From the NCBI GenBank assembly GCA_036758285.1, contig DAIOWV010000014.1:1-61517 (forward strand): 61,517 nucleotides of DNA, written 5' to 3'. The translations under genes and the position numbers were made by a program. Shown one piece after another: positions 16,828 through 26,665 of the stretch. The notes beneath the pieces are model-generated. The model made no database searches, was not told where the DNA came from, and was given only the letters and a program-made list of their open reading frames with translations. Source of the stretch: Taishania sp036758285. GTDB taxonomy: Bacteria; Bacteroidota; Bacteroidia; Flavobacteriales_D; Crocinitomicaceae. The stretch's first letter is position 1, and the number at the start of each line of letters is the position of its first letter.

Positions 16828-17281
16828 TTTTTATATTGTTTATAATTACATCTGTTGCTTTGTCAAGCATATTAAATACGTCTATGAATCCTTGTTCTCC
16901 TCCATAATATGGGTCAGGAACAGCCCTGTTTTCAGAAGGATACAATTCATTTAAAATCAATTTCACTTTAGATTTGTCATTTTCATTTCTGCTTAATGAA
17001 TTAACATTGTTGAAATTACTGCTATCCATCACATAAATTTTGTCAAATTCATCAAAATCTCCTACAATAAATTGACGTGCTTTAAGGTCATCGATTGGAA
17101 ATCCAAACTTTTTTGCTGTTGCTCTCATTCTATGGTCGGGAGCTTCTCCTACGTGATGATTTGATGTTCCTGCAGAATCTACAATTACATCTAATTTTTC
17201 ATTTTCAACTTTCTTTCTTAGAAGACCATCCGCCATTGGTGAGCGACAGATATTTCCTAAACAAACCATTAAAATTTTCAT
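16817..17281 (-). CDS. Low-molecular-weight protein-tyrosine phosphatase
   Basis: The conserved opening MKILMVCLGNICRSP contains the P-loop CX5R (Cys7 and Arg13 counting from the ATG at 17281). The general-acid Asp is in the C-terminal VPDPYYGG motif, and length (154 residues) is typical. I chose 17281 over the ATG 18 bases upstream because it starts on the conserved beta strand, and the upstream residues overlap a TAATTTTG promoter box. The family dephosphorylates tyrosine (or arginine) in proteins. A matching kinase is not seen in the window. It heads the minus-strand run down to 13931. Confidence 0.9.
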   Translation of the reverse strand: MKILMVCLGNICRSPMADGLLRKKVENEKLDVIVDSAGTSNHHVGEAPDHRMRATAKKFGFPIDDLKARQFIVGDFDEFDKIYVMDSSNFNNVNSLSRNENDKSKVKLILNELYPSENRAVPDPYYGGEQGFIDVFNMLDKATDVIINNIKNGR

Positions 17282-17286
17282 AGGAA

Positions 17287-17294
17287 CAAAATTA
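17287..17294 (-). promoter_or_regulatory. Candidate -7 box (TAATTTTG) for the phosphatase operon
   Basis: TAATTTTG on the minus strand matches TAnnTTTG and lies five bases before the ATG at 17281. If used, the mRNA would begin at or within a few bases of the start codon. Confidence 0.45.
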
Positions 17295-17338
17295 GACATA
17301 AAAAAATAAATACCTTTATATAAAGCAAAATAGTAATT

Positions 17339-18347
17339 ATGTTTCCTTCACACGGACAAATATATCAATACAATGGAACTGAACTGAAGAAAGAAAAGTT
17401 CTCAACGCAATCATTTATTAATGAATTCAATTTTAAAGAACTACCTAAAGATCAGATAACTTGGGTTAATTTTTATATAATGGAAGATCTTGCAACAATT
17501 GAGTCTTTTTGTAAGAAAGAAAAATATGATGCGTTGGTGTTTCAAAACATTAAGGAAAAAGACAATCGTCCACAATTTGAAGATTATGGCGAATATTTGT
17601 TTTTTAGTATTAGAGCTGCGGTTCCATCAACAGGAATTTTACGAATTCACCAAGAACAATTGAGTTTTATCTTGGGAGAAAATTATATTATTTCTTTCCA
17701 GTCAAAACCCTCCGATTATTTTGCATCTGTTCGTGACCGAATCGAAAATAAAAAAGGAATAATTAGAGATAAAGCAACAGATTTTCTTGTATCGTTTACT
17801 TGATGCAATTATTGATAATTATTTTGAAGTAATGGATTCTAATACTTCTGCTATTAGTGATTTAGACTCCAAAGTGACTAAATCTTCCGATCCGAAAATA
17901 CTTACAAGTATTGAATTTCAAAAGCGAAAACTGATGGAATTAAGAAGGATTGTATCGCCTCTAAAGGAAATCACAATTGCACTTGAAAATTCGGAAAGTC
18001 ATCTGTTCAAAAAAGAAACGAAACATTATTTTACGGATTTAAAACAAAACTGTATCAGTGTTATAGAAGAGATTGAATCAAATAAAAATGCATTAGAAGG
18101 ATTGACAAACTTGTATTATGCAGTACAAGGGCAGCGAATGAATGAAATCATGAAAGTCTTGACGATTGTGAGTACGATTTTCATTCCTCTAACTTTTATT
18201 GCTGGAATTTATGGAATGAATTTTGAAAAAATGCCCGAGTTAAAAATGAAATATGGTTACTATTTCACATTAATAGGAATGCTAGTCATCACAATCGGAC
18301 TCCTTTTGTATTTTAGAAAACGAGGATGGTTGAGAAGAAATAAATAA
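17339..18347 (+). pseudogene. corA: CorA-type magnesium/cobalt transporter with a frameshift
   Basis: Two overlapping frames together encode one CorA family protein of about 335 residues. The first (17339-17803) gives the N-terminal cytoplasmic domain and ends in a premature TGA. The second is open through this region to 18347 and carries the rest, including the signature GMN in AGIYGMNFEKMP and two C-terminal transmembrane helices. The protein reads ...KATDFL in frame 1 and continues ...YRLLDAIIDNYF in frame 2, which is the expected CorA sequence. One missing base near 17783-17791 (a run with tttt and ctt) explains the break. It may be a sequencing error or a real inactivating deletion. I cannot tell which. 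Confidence 0.85.
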
Positions 18348-18360
18348 AGCTGTAGTTTTG

Positions 18361-19884
18361 TTATAAAACCAAAGATTTCCCAGTCATTTCGATAGGTGAA
18401 GCAATGTTCATTCTATTCAAAATTGTTGGTGCTACATCCGCTAAAATTCCATGTTTTAACTCCAAATCTTTTTCATTTGTTACTAAAATCACGGGAACTG
18501 GATTGAGAGAGTGAGCCGTGTTGGGACTTCCATCAGCATTTAATGCATAGTCAGCATTTCCATGGTCTGCAATCACTAAAAATTCATAACCATATTTCAG
18601 ACCTGTTTCGATGACTTTTTTTAATGCTGAATCAACAGTTTCAACAGCTTTAACGATTGCGTCATAAACACCAGTATGTCCAACCATATCCGGATTGGCA
18701 AAGTTTAAACAGATGAAATTAGGTTGCTCTTTTTCAATTGAATCACATATTTTTTCTGTGATTTCGTTGGCACTCATTTCAGGTTGTAAATCGTACGTTG
18801 CAACTTTTGGAGAGTTCACCAATATTCTGCTTTCTTGATCAAATTCCTGCTCTCTACCTCCGTTGAAAAAGAAAGTTACATGCGGATATTTTTCTGTTTC
18901 AGCAATTCTTACTTGTGTTTTATCCATTTTTGAAAGTACCTCACCCAAAGTGTTTTTCAAGTTGTCTTTTTCAAAAACGACATGTACATTTTTAAATGTC
19001 GCATCATACATGGTAAATGAAACATAGTATAAGTCTAACTTTTTCATTTCCAGATCTGGGAAGTTCTCTTGTGTTAAAGCAATCGTAATTTCTCTTGGTC
19101 TATCAGTTCTGAAATTAAAGTTGATGACAACATCCCCTTCATCAATTGTTGAAATTGGATTTTTATTTTCGTCTGTAATAACTGAAGCTTCAATAAATTC
19201 ATCCGTTATTCCATTTTCATAAGAATGTGCAATCGCATCTTTTGCATTCAAAAAAGTTGCACCAACTCCATTTACTAATAAATCATAAGCCTTTTTAACA
19301 CGTTCCCATCGTTTGTCCCTATCCATGCCATAATATCTTCCAATTACAGAAGCGATTCTTCCAATAGATAATTTTAATTGTTCTTCTAATTCCGAAATAA
19401 AATTTAATCCACTTTTTGGATCACAATCACGTCCATCTGTAAAAGCATGAACAAAAACATTTTCTAATCCATTGTTTTTAGCCATTTCACAAAGTGCATA
19501 AAGGTGGTCTTGTGAACTATGAACTCCACCATTCGAAAGAAGCCCTATGAAATGTACTTTTTTATCATTTTGTTTTGCATATTGAAATGCATCTAGAAGT
19601 GTTTTGTTTTGAAAAAAATCACCTTCACGAATTGATTTATTGATACGAGTTAATTCTTGGTAAACAATTCTTCCAGCACCAATATTGAGATGACCAACTT
19701 CTGAATTTCCCATTTGCCCATCAGGTAAACCAACATTTTCACCACTAGTGATTAATGTGGCGTTAGGATATTCTTTCATTAGATAATCCACATAAGGCGT
19801 TTGAGCGTTAAAAACTGCATCTGATTTAGATTTGTCACCAATACCCCAGCCGTCTAAAATAATTAATCCAAAGTGATTCTTCAT
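18361..19884 (-). CDS. gpmI: 2,3-bisphosphoglycerate-independent phosphoglycerate mutase
   Basis: This 507-residue enzyme belongs to the alkaline-phosphatase superfamily. Metal-ligand Asp11 lies in LIILDGWGIG, the catalytic Ser61 in GQMGNSEVGH, and the C-terminal metal ligands in the VIADHGNADY and TAHSLNPVPVIL regions. It interconverts 3- and 2-phosphoglycerate in glycolysis and gluconeogenesis using two manganese ions. Length and motifs are complete. It converges on corA and is preceded by a TACATTTG box only four bases before its ATG. Confidence 0.96.
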   Translation of the reverse strand: MKNHFGLIILDGWGIGDKSKSDAVFNAQTPYVDYLMKEYPNATLITSGENVGLPDGQMGNSEVGHLNIGAGRIVYQELTRINKSIREGDFFQNKTLLDAFQYAKQNDKKVHFIGLLSNGGVHSSQDHLYALCEMAKNNGLENVFVHAFTDGRDCDPKSGLNFISELEEQLKLSIGRIASVIGRYYGMDRDKRWERVKKAYDLLVNGVGATFLNAKDAIAHSYENGITDEFIEASVITDENKNPISTIDEGDVVINFNFRTDRPREITIALTQENFPDLEMKKLDLYYVSFTMYDATFKNVHVVFEKDNLKNTLGEVLSKMDKTQVRIAETEKYPHVTFFFNGGREQEFDQESRILVNSPKVATYDLQPEMSANEITEKICDSIEKEQPNFICLNFANPDMVGHTGVYDAIVKAVETVDSALKKVIETGLKYGYEFLVIADHGNADYALNADGSPNTAHSLNPVPVILVTNEKDLELKHGILADVAPTILNRMNIASPIEMTGKSLVL

Positions 19885-19888
19885 AGTG

Positions 19889-19896
19889 CAAATGTA
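19889..19896 (-). promoter_or_regulatory. Candidate -7 box (TACATTTG) for gpmI
   Basis: TACATTTG on the minus strand matches TAnnTTTG and ends four bases before the gpmI ATG, again implying a leaderless or near-leaderless mRNA. Confidence 0.45.
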
Positions 19897-19918
19897 ATAC
19901 GAAATTCAATCAAAATAT

Positions 19919-20812
19919 TTAGTTGTTTAAGCTTAATTCAAATATTGCTCCTTTTGGTTGATTATCGTAGTATTTTATTTGACCTTTGTGTAGTTGAGTT
20001 AGTTCTTTAGCTATAAATAAACCAAGTCCGGAACCTTTTTGTGTTCGAGTTTCTTCATTACCGATTCTGAAAAATTTCTTAAAGATATCTTTTTGATGAG
20101 GTAAAGGTATACCAGAACCATTATCTTTTATTTGAACAATTAGTTTATCTGTTTTTGAAAGTGAAATCGTAATTGGTCCTTCGTTACTTGCATATTTAAT
20201 TGCGTTTTCTATTAAATTATTAATTACAGTTTCAAAAATAAATGGGTCAATTTGAGAGGTGATTCCATTTTGAATTTCATTTTTAAATGCAATAGATGTG
20301 TATTGTTTGGCATATCGATCAAATATACTTGTTAAAAAAGCTGAAATATTGATTTCTTCTTTGTGTAAAACAAGCCTTTTCCCCTCTAATCTTGTAGCAT
20401 TAAGAATGTTGTCAATTAATCGTTCTAATTGTTGGTTTTGTTGAAGGGTTTTTAGAATGATTTCTTCTTGTTTTTCTTCACTTATCGTTCTTTTTTGAAG
20501 TGTTTGGAGATATAATTTTGTACTTGCAATTGGTGTTTTTAGCTCGTGAGTTATGGACAGAAGAAAATTGTTTTGATTTCTCGAAAAATCTAACTCCTTT
20601 TTTATATTTTTTCTAATTTTTATAATTCCAAAAATTAAAATAGCCAAAAAAACGGTTCCTTCACCGATGATCATGATCATTCTTCTGTTGCCTTTAGGAG
20701 TATCTCCAATTAGATGGTCCGTTAATTCAAGAATGTGATAACCCCACCAGATAAACTGAATGATGACATAGGCACTCAGGAAATAAAAGAATATTGATAG
20801 ATTTTTTTTCAT
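19919..20812 (-). CDS. Sensor histidine kinase, short
   Basis: This 297-residue kinase has two N-terminal transmembrane helices (about 7-26 and 47-66) with only a 20-residue loop between them, so it lacks a large periplasmic sensor. The HisKA domain has His89 in ITHELKTP. The HATPase domain shows NLIENAIKYA, DNGSGIPL and GSGLGLFIAKEL. No response regulator adjoins it. It may sense a membrane state or a partner protein, which is inference. Confidence 0.88.
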   Translation of the reverse strand: MKKNLSIFFYFLSAYVIIQFIWWGYHILELTDHLIGDTPKGNRRMIMIIGEGTVFLAILIFGIIKIRKNIKKELDFSRNQNNFLLSITHELKTPIASTKLYLQTLQKRTISEEKQEEIILKTLQQNQQLERLIDNILNATRLEGKRLVLHKEEINISAFLTSIFDRYAKQYTSIAFKNEIQNGITSQIDPFIFETVINNLIENAIKYASNEGPITISLSKTDKLIVQIKDNGSGIPLPHQKDIFKKFFRIGNEETRTQKGSGLGLFIAKELTQLHKGQIKYYDNQPKGAIFELSLNN

Positions 20813-20931
20813 GGTCTAATACAAAACAGTAAAATTAGTTTTTTCTTTAAAATGCGTAGAAATTTTACAAATGTATTGTTTCTAAAATAATTGTACTTCA
20901 ATGAAAAATAAGTGATTAAAATAAGAGGTAA

Positions 20932-20962
20932 TTGTTTTTTCTGAAAAAAATAAATATATTTG
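20932..20962 (+). promoter_or_regulatory. Bacteroidota promoter (TTG, 20-base spacer, TATATTTG) of the giant surface protein
   Basis: A TTG at 20932-20934 and TATATTTG at 20955-20962 are separated by 20 bases, the consensus spacing. The leader to the ATG at 21025 would be about 55 bases, longer than at most other genes here. Confidence 0.65.
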
Positions 20963-21024
20963 ACAGACTAACTAAAGTCACATGATTTAGATGTGATGAC
21001 AAAGCTAATATTAACTGTAACCTT

Positions 21025-24000
21025 ATGAATACTTTTACTTTAAATCTAAAATCCATTCGTAATAATATATTACATCTGTTGATGTTAGTTCCTTTTATTA
21101 CATTTTCTCAATCAGATACAATGTACTGGATAGGAGGGGCAGGAAATTGGAGTGATTTATCACATTGGTCTTACTCTTCTGGAGTGCCAAGTATACCATT
21201 ACCTTCTGCAATTCCAACTACTAATACTAATGTTGTTTTTGACCATAATTCTGGATTGTCTGGAACTGGGGCAGCGAGTACTAGAACAGTGACGGTTTCA
21301 ACTGAATACATAATAAAATCATTAACATTCGCCTCAACATTAGTAAATACAGGGACTAATACTATTATAATCAATCGAGGGACTAATCACATGCGAGTTA
21401 CAGGTGATGTGAATATGCATGTAGGTGTAACTATTTCTTCTGCGAGTGATAGCTATTTGCTGGTTATGCAACCAGCTATGGGAGAAACATCGACATTAAC
21501 TTTAAATGGGCATGCCTTTAATGTACATTTTCATAAAGAAGGAGCTGGTGTTACTAATGTTGTAGGGACCATAACATCAGGAGGAAGGTTTAATATTGCT
21601 AAAGGGGTACTTAATTATAGTGCTACTACTTTTAGAGCAGGGAATATGACATTTTCCAATGACGGTGTAGGTAATTTTAATAATGTTATAACTTTTCATA
21701 CTACAGGTGCCTGTACCTTAAATAATACATCTGTATTCAATTTACCAGACGCAACTTATTTTGGATGGACAGTGACTGCTAATGGAGCCCTGATAACTAA
21801 TCATTCGGCTTTGGTAAATATGCCATTGGTAGAAAACATATTAATGAATTATATGACATTGAATTCTACAGCCCCTTTGGATTTGTTATCATTGCAGACA
21901 CTAACTTTGGGGGGGAATATGAATGCTGGAAGTGTTGGTGCAATACTTAATCTTTCTATAAATGGAGGGCTTATAGCTAACATTAATAGCTGGGAATATC
22001 AGGGAGATATGTCTGCTGGAAATACGGAGTTTATTGTTCGTAATGGAATGTTTAGAGTAAAGAACAATACAAATGTTTATAAAGTTACTATAAAAAATCC
22101 CACAACAGCGAGTAATATTTATGGTGTAGGGACCATTGATGAATTGATATTTGAAAATGTTGGAGCTACTTTCCATAATAATAAGAGTATTGGAATTTTC
22201 ACTCCAGCAGCTTCAAATGGTTATACAATAAACAACGGTATGACCATTACAATTACAGGTACTGTTACAGCTACGACACCTGATTGTGTTGGATATTGGT
22301 CACTAGTGGGGGGAGGGATTGGACAATCTGCAAATTTTAATAACAATACAGGAGCTACATTAGAGTTGAAAAATGTTACTCTTGCTCGCATTAATGCAAA
22401 TAATACATCTAATTTAACAGAAGTTATAGGTGTAGATGCAGAAGTAAATACTGGAAATATTATTTTCGTTGAGCCTGTTGCTAAAAATATTTATTGGGTT
22501 GGTACTTCTGGGAATCACATTTGGAATGATGCTTCAAACTGGTCAGCTACATCTGGAGGAGTAGGAGGATATTGCGTTCCAACTCGTTATGATAATGTTT
22601 ATTTTGATAATGGGTCTATTGTTACGGCTCCCATCACTTCTGCTACAGCACAATTTCATGATATCTTTATACAAGATGACGCTCCTGTAAATATACGTTT
22701 TACAGGTGGTAATATGGGATGCTTTGGCTCTTGGTATATGCGTTCTGGAGTTTCATTCTTAAGTAGTAGCGTTGCTGTGGTTTTCTATGCGACAGATTTA
22801 ACTGAAACAATTACGTCAAATGGATCTGCCTTTTGGAGAGTACATTTTAGAGGGGTAGGTGGATGGATTCTACAGGATGATTTTAAATCAAACGAACATG
22901 TTTATTTTCAAGGAGGTACTTTAAATACAAATAGTCAGAGTGTGTATATCACCAGTAATTTTTATGGACAAGAAGCTACCCTATACCCAACGGTAGGACA
23001 AGGAGGTTATCGTTCATTGATTTTGGGTGCCTCTACTTTAAGTATCAATCAATTGTGGGAGTACAATCATACTTCAAATAGTTTAAATGCTGGGACATCA
23101 CATATTGTTCTTAGACATGTCACACCATACCTTAGAGTAAGTGCCGGACATACGTATTATGATGTTAGTACACTTCCTGGTAATGATGTTTTTAGAATAG
23201 AAGGAGGCACTGTTACCTTTAATTGTTTGAAATCGAGTACATATTCTACCCTAATAAATCCTGTGTTCACCGCCGATTCTGTTATTTATTCTCGTACACC
23301 TACTTCTGGTATTCAAGTTTCACGATTAGTGCAAAGTGCAACCATTGGAACATTAACATTGTCACCAAATATGACTTTTCAAATGGACAATAATAGGCAA
23401 CTAACAATTTTAGAGGATATTGTTAACACCACACCGAATTGTTCAGGTTTAATGACGCTTACAGCTACAAACGCATCAACAACTATTAAATTTAATTTGG
23501 TAAAATCTTCTGGAAGCATACATATTAATAATGTTGATATGAGAGGGGTGTATGCTCAGGGAGGTGCTACATTTTCAGCAGATGGAATAGATTTAATTAA
23601 TAATTCGGGATGGACTTTTGTTTCACCAACTCCTAAAGAGCTCTATTGGGTAGGTTTTGTTGATAATAACTGGAATAATGGAGATAATTGGACCACTAAT
23701 ACTGATGGGACTCCTTCAGGTGGTTGTGTTCCAACAAGGTATGATAATGTTAATTTCAATAGTTACTCAACTATGAATTTGCCAATTAATATTCTAAATC
23801 AAGCAGCTGTTTTTAATAATTTAGTTGCTCATTCTGGTACACCATCAAATATTATAATTACTTATGGAGCAGTAATGGAAGCTTATTCTTATGGAGATCT
23901 AATTCAGATGGGGCCCAATATGGTGTTCACAAGATTACATCTTTTAGGAGGCTCTACAGGTGGACAAGTAATTTCAAGCGGAGCTTATGCTCAATTTGGA

Positions 24001-26136
24001 AATTTGACAATTAATAATGCCACTTCAGAATGGATTTTAACTGGTGATTTTAGAGTTACAAGTACTTATACACAGACAAGTACTGTATCAGTAACAATGA
24101 ATGTTGGAACTTATACAGCAACAACAAGCACAATTAATGCTGGAAATTTGACTATCAATGGTAGCAGCATTACTAATTCAGGTGTGTTTACAGTGAATAC
24201 ATTAGGTAAAGTTGTTAATTTAAATGTCCCATTATATACCTCTTCTAATCAAATTTCTGTTAATGCAGGTACTTTAATTATGAAAGATATGTTGATTAAT
24301 ACAAGAAATTTATATGCAAATAATAACAATGTGACTGTATTGGATATTCGAAATTCTATTTTTAATTTAACTACAGATTGGGCATATTTAGGAAGTAATA
24401 AAACACTTTATTCAGATAATAGCGAAATTAACTTAGGACAAACATTTACAGGACAAAATGGTCATGTGTATAATATAATTAGAACTTCAGGGGGTACTAC
24501 TGCGAATAATTACACCATTGTAGGTAATTTAACTATAAATAAATTAGAATTACATCATAGCCGTCAGATTAATGGTAGTAATACGATTGGTACCTTGATA
24601 TTGGCACCACGAGATTTAACATTACGTTTGAATGGTGGTACTACTCAGACAATTACAACTGATTTATTTTTAAATGGCTCTCCCTGTATGTTTAATACTT
24701 TATTAGGTGTTTCCACATCTGCGAACATACATTATGCAAATCCTAATAATCATAATCGCTATGATTATGTAATCGTTGGACGAATTAATGCTACAAATGC
24801 AAATTTAGAATTTGATGTAAATAGTAGTGTGTATCCATCTACTGTGAATAATAATAAGGTGATTTTTCTTTCAGGATCTCCAGGATTGGTTGGTTTGGGT
24901 AATGATATACTTTGTCGTATCATTGATCCAGCAGACCCATCAACCTATACAATTTCTGCCAATGGTTTCTATGGAGGTACAACCTCTACATATAAATGGT
25001 ATAAGAAAAATACAAGTGGTGTATGGGTATTATTGAACGTGCCTTCGACAACTTCTGATTTAAACGTCCTAAATCATGGAAAAGATGGTGAATATCGTTG
25101 TGTTATCGTTTATGATTCTACGATTACTGTGGGAAGTCAATGTAATACAAATGATGTTGTACAATTTAAGTACACTGTTTTACCACAAGTAACATTAACA
25201 ACCTCGAGTTCATCTATTTGCCATGGAAATACAATACAATTAGGAGGTAATGTTATAGCTAAAGGTCCTTGGACATTAACGCTAAGTAATGGTCAAACCA
25301 TTACAGGAGTTGATTCAACAGCTTGGACAGCTAATGTAACTCCAACAACAACAACATCTTATTCGATTACAGATTTTGACGATGAATGTGGAACACATAC
25401 GGGGTCTGGTACTGCTACGATTACTTTACCTCCAAACAGCAATAATTTGTCTATAGATGGAGAATCTGCCTCATGTATTTCAACAGGTTCAGGCTGGATT
25501 CAATTTAGAAATTCAACTTCGGGAAGATTGCTTGTTGCGATAGATTTACAGGGAAATAATCTAGGTGAGATATCAGCTACTTCTTATGTTCAAAATCCAC
25601 CTTTTAGTGTTGCTGCTTGTGGAAATGTTGATCCTGTTAATGTGACAGCTGTAATGGGGCGACGTTGGGTGATTACACCAGACAATCAACCGGTAACTCC
25701 AGTAAAGGTTCGTTTGTATTTTGATGACAATGAATTTCAATCTTTAATACCAACGGCAAATTCAAATTTAAATCCTTTTGATGATGTTTTTGCTATCACT
25801 GACTTGCAACTAAGTAAATATCACAATGAAGGTTCACCTTTGGTAAATAGTAATCCTCATGATAATTGTGCTTCAGGTGTTACAACAATTTGGTCACCTC
25901 AAGGTTCAGGAGTTATTTCAACAATTTTATCAGGTTTTGATGTAAATGGTAGATATACTGAATATGAAGTTTCCGATTTTTCAGAATTTTGGTTGCATGG
26001 AAGTTCTATCATGAGTCCGCTGGCTGTTGAATTATCAAAATTTGAAGTTTCTTGTGAAAACAATGGTTCTAAGAAAATAGTTTGGACAACAGAACAGGAA
26101 AAAAAGTCATCTCATTTCATTGTTGAAAGTAGTTGA
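21025..26136 (+). CDS. Giant secreted repeat protein (adhesin-like), ends at an in-frame TGA
   Basis: The reading frame encodes 1703 residues with a signal peptide ending near FITFSQ. It contains three copies of a module that opens YW(I/V)G, then GNW and a HW/NW turn, then a VPT..DNV.F segment. They start near residues 34, 488 and 872, and each is followed by several hundred residues of Gly/Thr/Asn-rich beta strands typical of beta-helix or adhesin stalks. Around residues 1395-1475 there is an Ig-like segment with paired cysteines. The C-terminal part (PLAVELSKFEVSCENN...) is the usual linker ahead of a T9SS type A sorting domain, but TGA at 26134-26136 stops it in that linker. The missing sorting domain continues in the same frame downstream. 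As written, the product would lack its T9SS signal. Adhesion or surface-layer function is inferred. Confidence 0.85.
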   Translation: MNTFTLNLKSIRNNILHLLMLVPFITFSQSDTMYWIGGAGNWSDLSHWSYSSGVPSIPLPSAIPTTNTNVVFDHNSGLSGTGAASTRTVTVSTEYIIKSLTFASTLVNTGTNTIIINRGTNHMRVTGDVNMHVGVTISSASDSYLLVMQPAMGETSTLTLNGHAFNVHFHKEGAGVTNVVGTITSGGRFNIAKGVLNYSATTFRAGNMTFSNDGVGNFNNVITFHTTGACTLNNTSVFNLPDATYFGWTVTANGALITNHSALVNMPLVENILMNYMTLNSTAPLDLLSLQTLTLGGNMNAGSVGAILNLSINGGLIANINSWEYQGDMSAGNTEFIVRNGMFRVKNNTNVYKVTIKNPTTASNIYGVGTIDELIFENVGATFHNNKSIGIFTPAASNGYTINNGMTITITGTVTATTPDCVGYWSLVGGGIGQSANFNNNTGATLELKNVTLARINANNTSNLTEVIGVDAEVNTGNIIFVEPVAKNIYWVGTSGNHIWNDASNWSATSGGVGGYCVPTRYDNVYFDNGSIVTAPITSATAQFHDIFIQDDAPVNIRFTGGNMGCFGSWYMRSGVSFLSSSVAVVFYATDLTETITSNGSAFWRVHFRGVGGWILQDDFKSNEHVYFQGGTLNTNSQSVYITSNFYGQEATLYPTVGQGGYRSLILGASTLSINQLWEYNHTSNSLNAGTSHIVLRHVTPYLRVSAGHTYYDVSTLPGNDVFRIEGGTVTFNCLKSSTYSTLINPVFTADSVIYSRTPTSGIQVSRLVQSATIGTLTLSPNMTFQMDNNRQLTILEDIVNTTPNCSGLMTLTATNASTTIKFNLVKSSGSIHINNVDMRGVYAQGGATFSADGIDLINNSGWTFVSPTPKELYWVGFVDNNWNNGDNWTTNTDGTPSGGCVPTRYDNVNFNSYSTMNLPINILNQAAVFNNLVAHSGTPSNIIITYGAVMEAYSYGDLIQMGPNMVFTRLHLLGGSTGGQVISSGAYAQFGNLTINNATSEWILTGDFRVTSTYTQTSTVSVTMNVGTYTATTSTINAGNLTINGSSITNSGVFTVNTLGKVVNLNVPLYTSSNQISVNAGTLIMKDMLINTRNLYANNNNVTVLDIRNSIFNLTTDWAYLGSNKTLYSDNSEINLGQTFTGQNGHVYNIIRTSGGTTANNYTIVGNLTINKLELHHSRQINGSNTIGTLILAPRDLTLRLNGGTTQTITTDLFLNGSPCMFNTLLGVSTSANIHYANPNNHNRYDYVIVGRINATNANLEFDVNSSVYPSTVNNNKVIFLSGSPGLVGLGNDILCRIIDPADPSTYTISANGFYGGTTSTYKWYKKNTSGVWVLLNVPSTTSDLNVLNHGKDGEYRCVIVYDSTITVGSQCNTNDVVQFKYTVLPQVTLTTSSSSICHGNTIQLGGNVIAKGPWTLTLSNGQTITGVDSTAWTANVTPTTTTSYSITDFDDECGTHTGSGTATITLPPNSNNLSIDGESASCISTGSGWIQFRNSTSGRLLVAIDLQGNNLGEISATSYVQNPPFSVAACGNVDPVNVTAVMGRRWVITPDNQPVTPVKVRLYFDDNEFQSLIPTANSNLNPFDDVFAITDLQLSKYHNEGSPLVNSNPHDNCASGVTTIWSPQGSGVISTILSGFDVNGRYTEYEVSDFSEFWLHGSSIMSPLAVELSKFEVSCENNGSKKIVWTTEQEKKSSHFIVESS

Positions 26137-26586
26137 GATGGAATTTTTTGGAGCGGAGTTGAGAAGGTAATTGCTGCAGGAAATTCATTAAATTCAATCC
26201 AATATTCTGTATTTGATACTAAAGTAATTGAAGGTACTTACTATCGTCTGAAACAATTTGATTTTGATGGAAAAGAAACGATATTTGGCCCTATTTTAAG
26301 TGATTGTAGTTCTAATTCTAATTTTAACCAGCTTGAGGTTTATCCAAATCCAACATCAAATTCTTTTTATACAAGAATTCATTCTGTTGACATTATAGAC
26401 GAAGCTAACATTGTAATTCAAGATGTTAGTGGTAAAATTGTTTTAAATAAATTGTTAACTATTTCAAAAGGCGTCCAAACGATAGGTTTTGATCAAGCCA
26501 AGTTGGTTAGTGGTACTTATATTATATCAGTGAAATCATCTACAAGTACAGAAAATTTTACACCAGTTAAATTGATTATTCATTAA
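26137..26586 (+). pseudogene. Detached T9SS type A sorting domain of the giant surface protein
   Basis: Directly after the TGA the same frame stays open for 149 codons to TAA at 26584-26586. It encodes DGIFWSGVEKVIAAGN, then YYRLKQFDFDGKE, then VYPNPTSNSF, and a beta-sandwich ending in GTYIISVKSS...KLIIH. This is a textbook Por_Secre_tail (type A) sorting domain with its preceding linker. The junction FIVESS-stop-DGIFW matches the common FxVExSxDGxxW linker where an Arg or Lys codon is expected, so AGA or CGA changed to TGA is the simplest explanation. No start codon or promoter is needed if this is one damaged gene. Confidence 0.85.
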
Positions 26587-26640
26587 TTCAATATTTTACT
26601 GTTTTTTTGATAAATAGAAAGTTAGGATGTTTTTTTGTTA

Positions 26641-26648
26641 TAATTTTG
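26641..26648 (+). promoter_or_regulatory. Candidate -7 box (TAATTTTG) for the CapA-like gene
   Basis: TAATTTTG matches TAnnTTTG and lies 17 bases before the ATG at 26666. No -33 TTG with proper spacing was found. Confidence 0.4.
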
Positions 26649-26665
26649 TCTTTTAAAACATTGAG

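Noticed and set aside
17339..18347. Programmed frameshift in corA
   Set aside because: No X-XXY-YYZ slippery heptamer in the right phase, no known CorA frameshifting. A missing base is simpler.
18348..18400. Weak hairpin (gtttt-gttat-aaaac) between corA and gpmI
   Set aside because: The stem has only about five A/T-rich pairs, too weak to call a terminator.
26134..26136. Recoding of TGA (selenocysteine or code change) at the surface protein
   Set aside because: Other genes in the window end in TGA, and no selenocysteine insertion hairpin is evident. A substitution is simpler.
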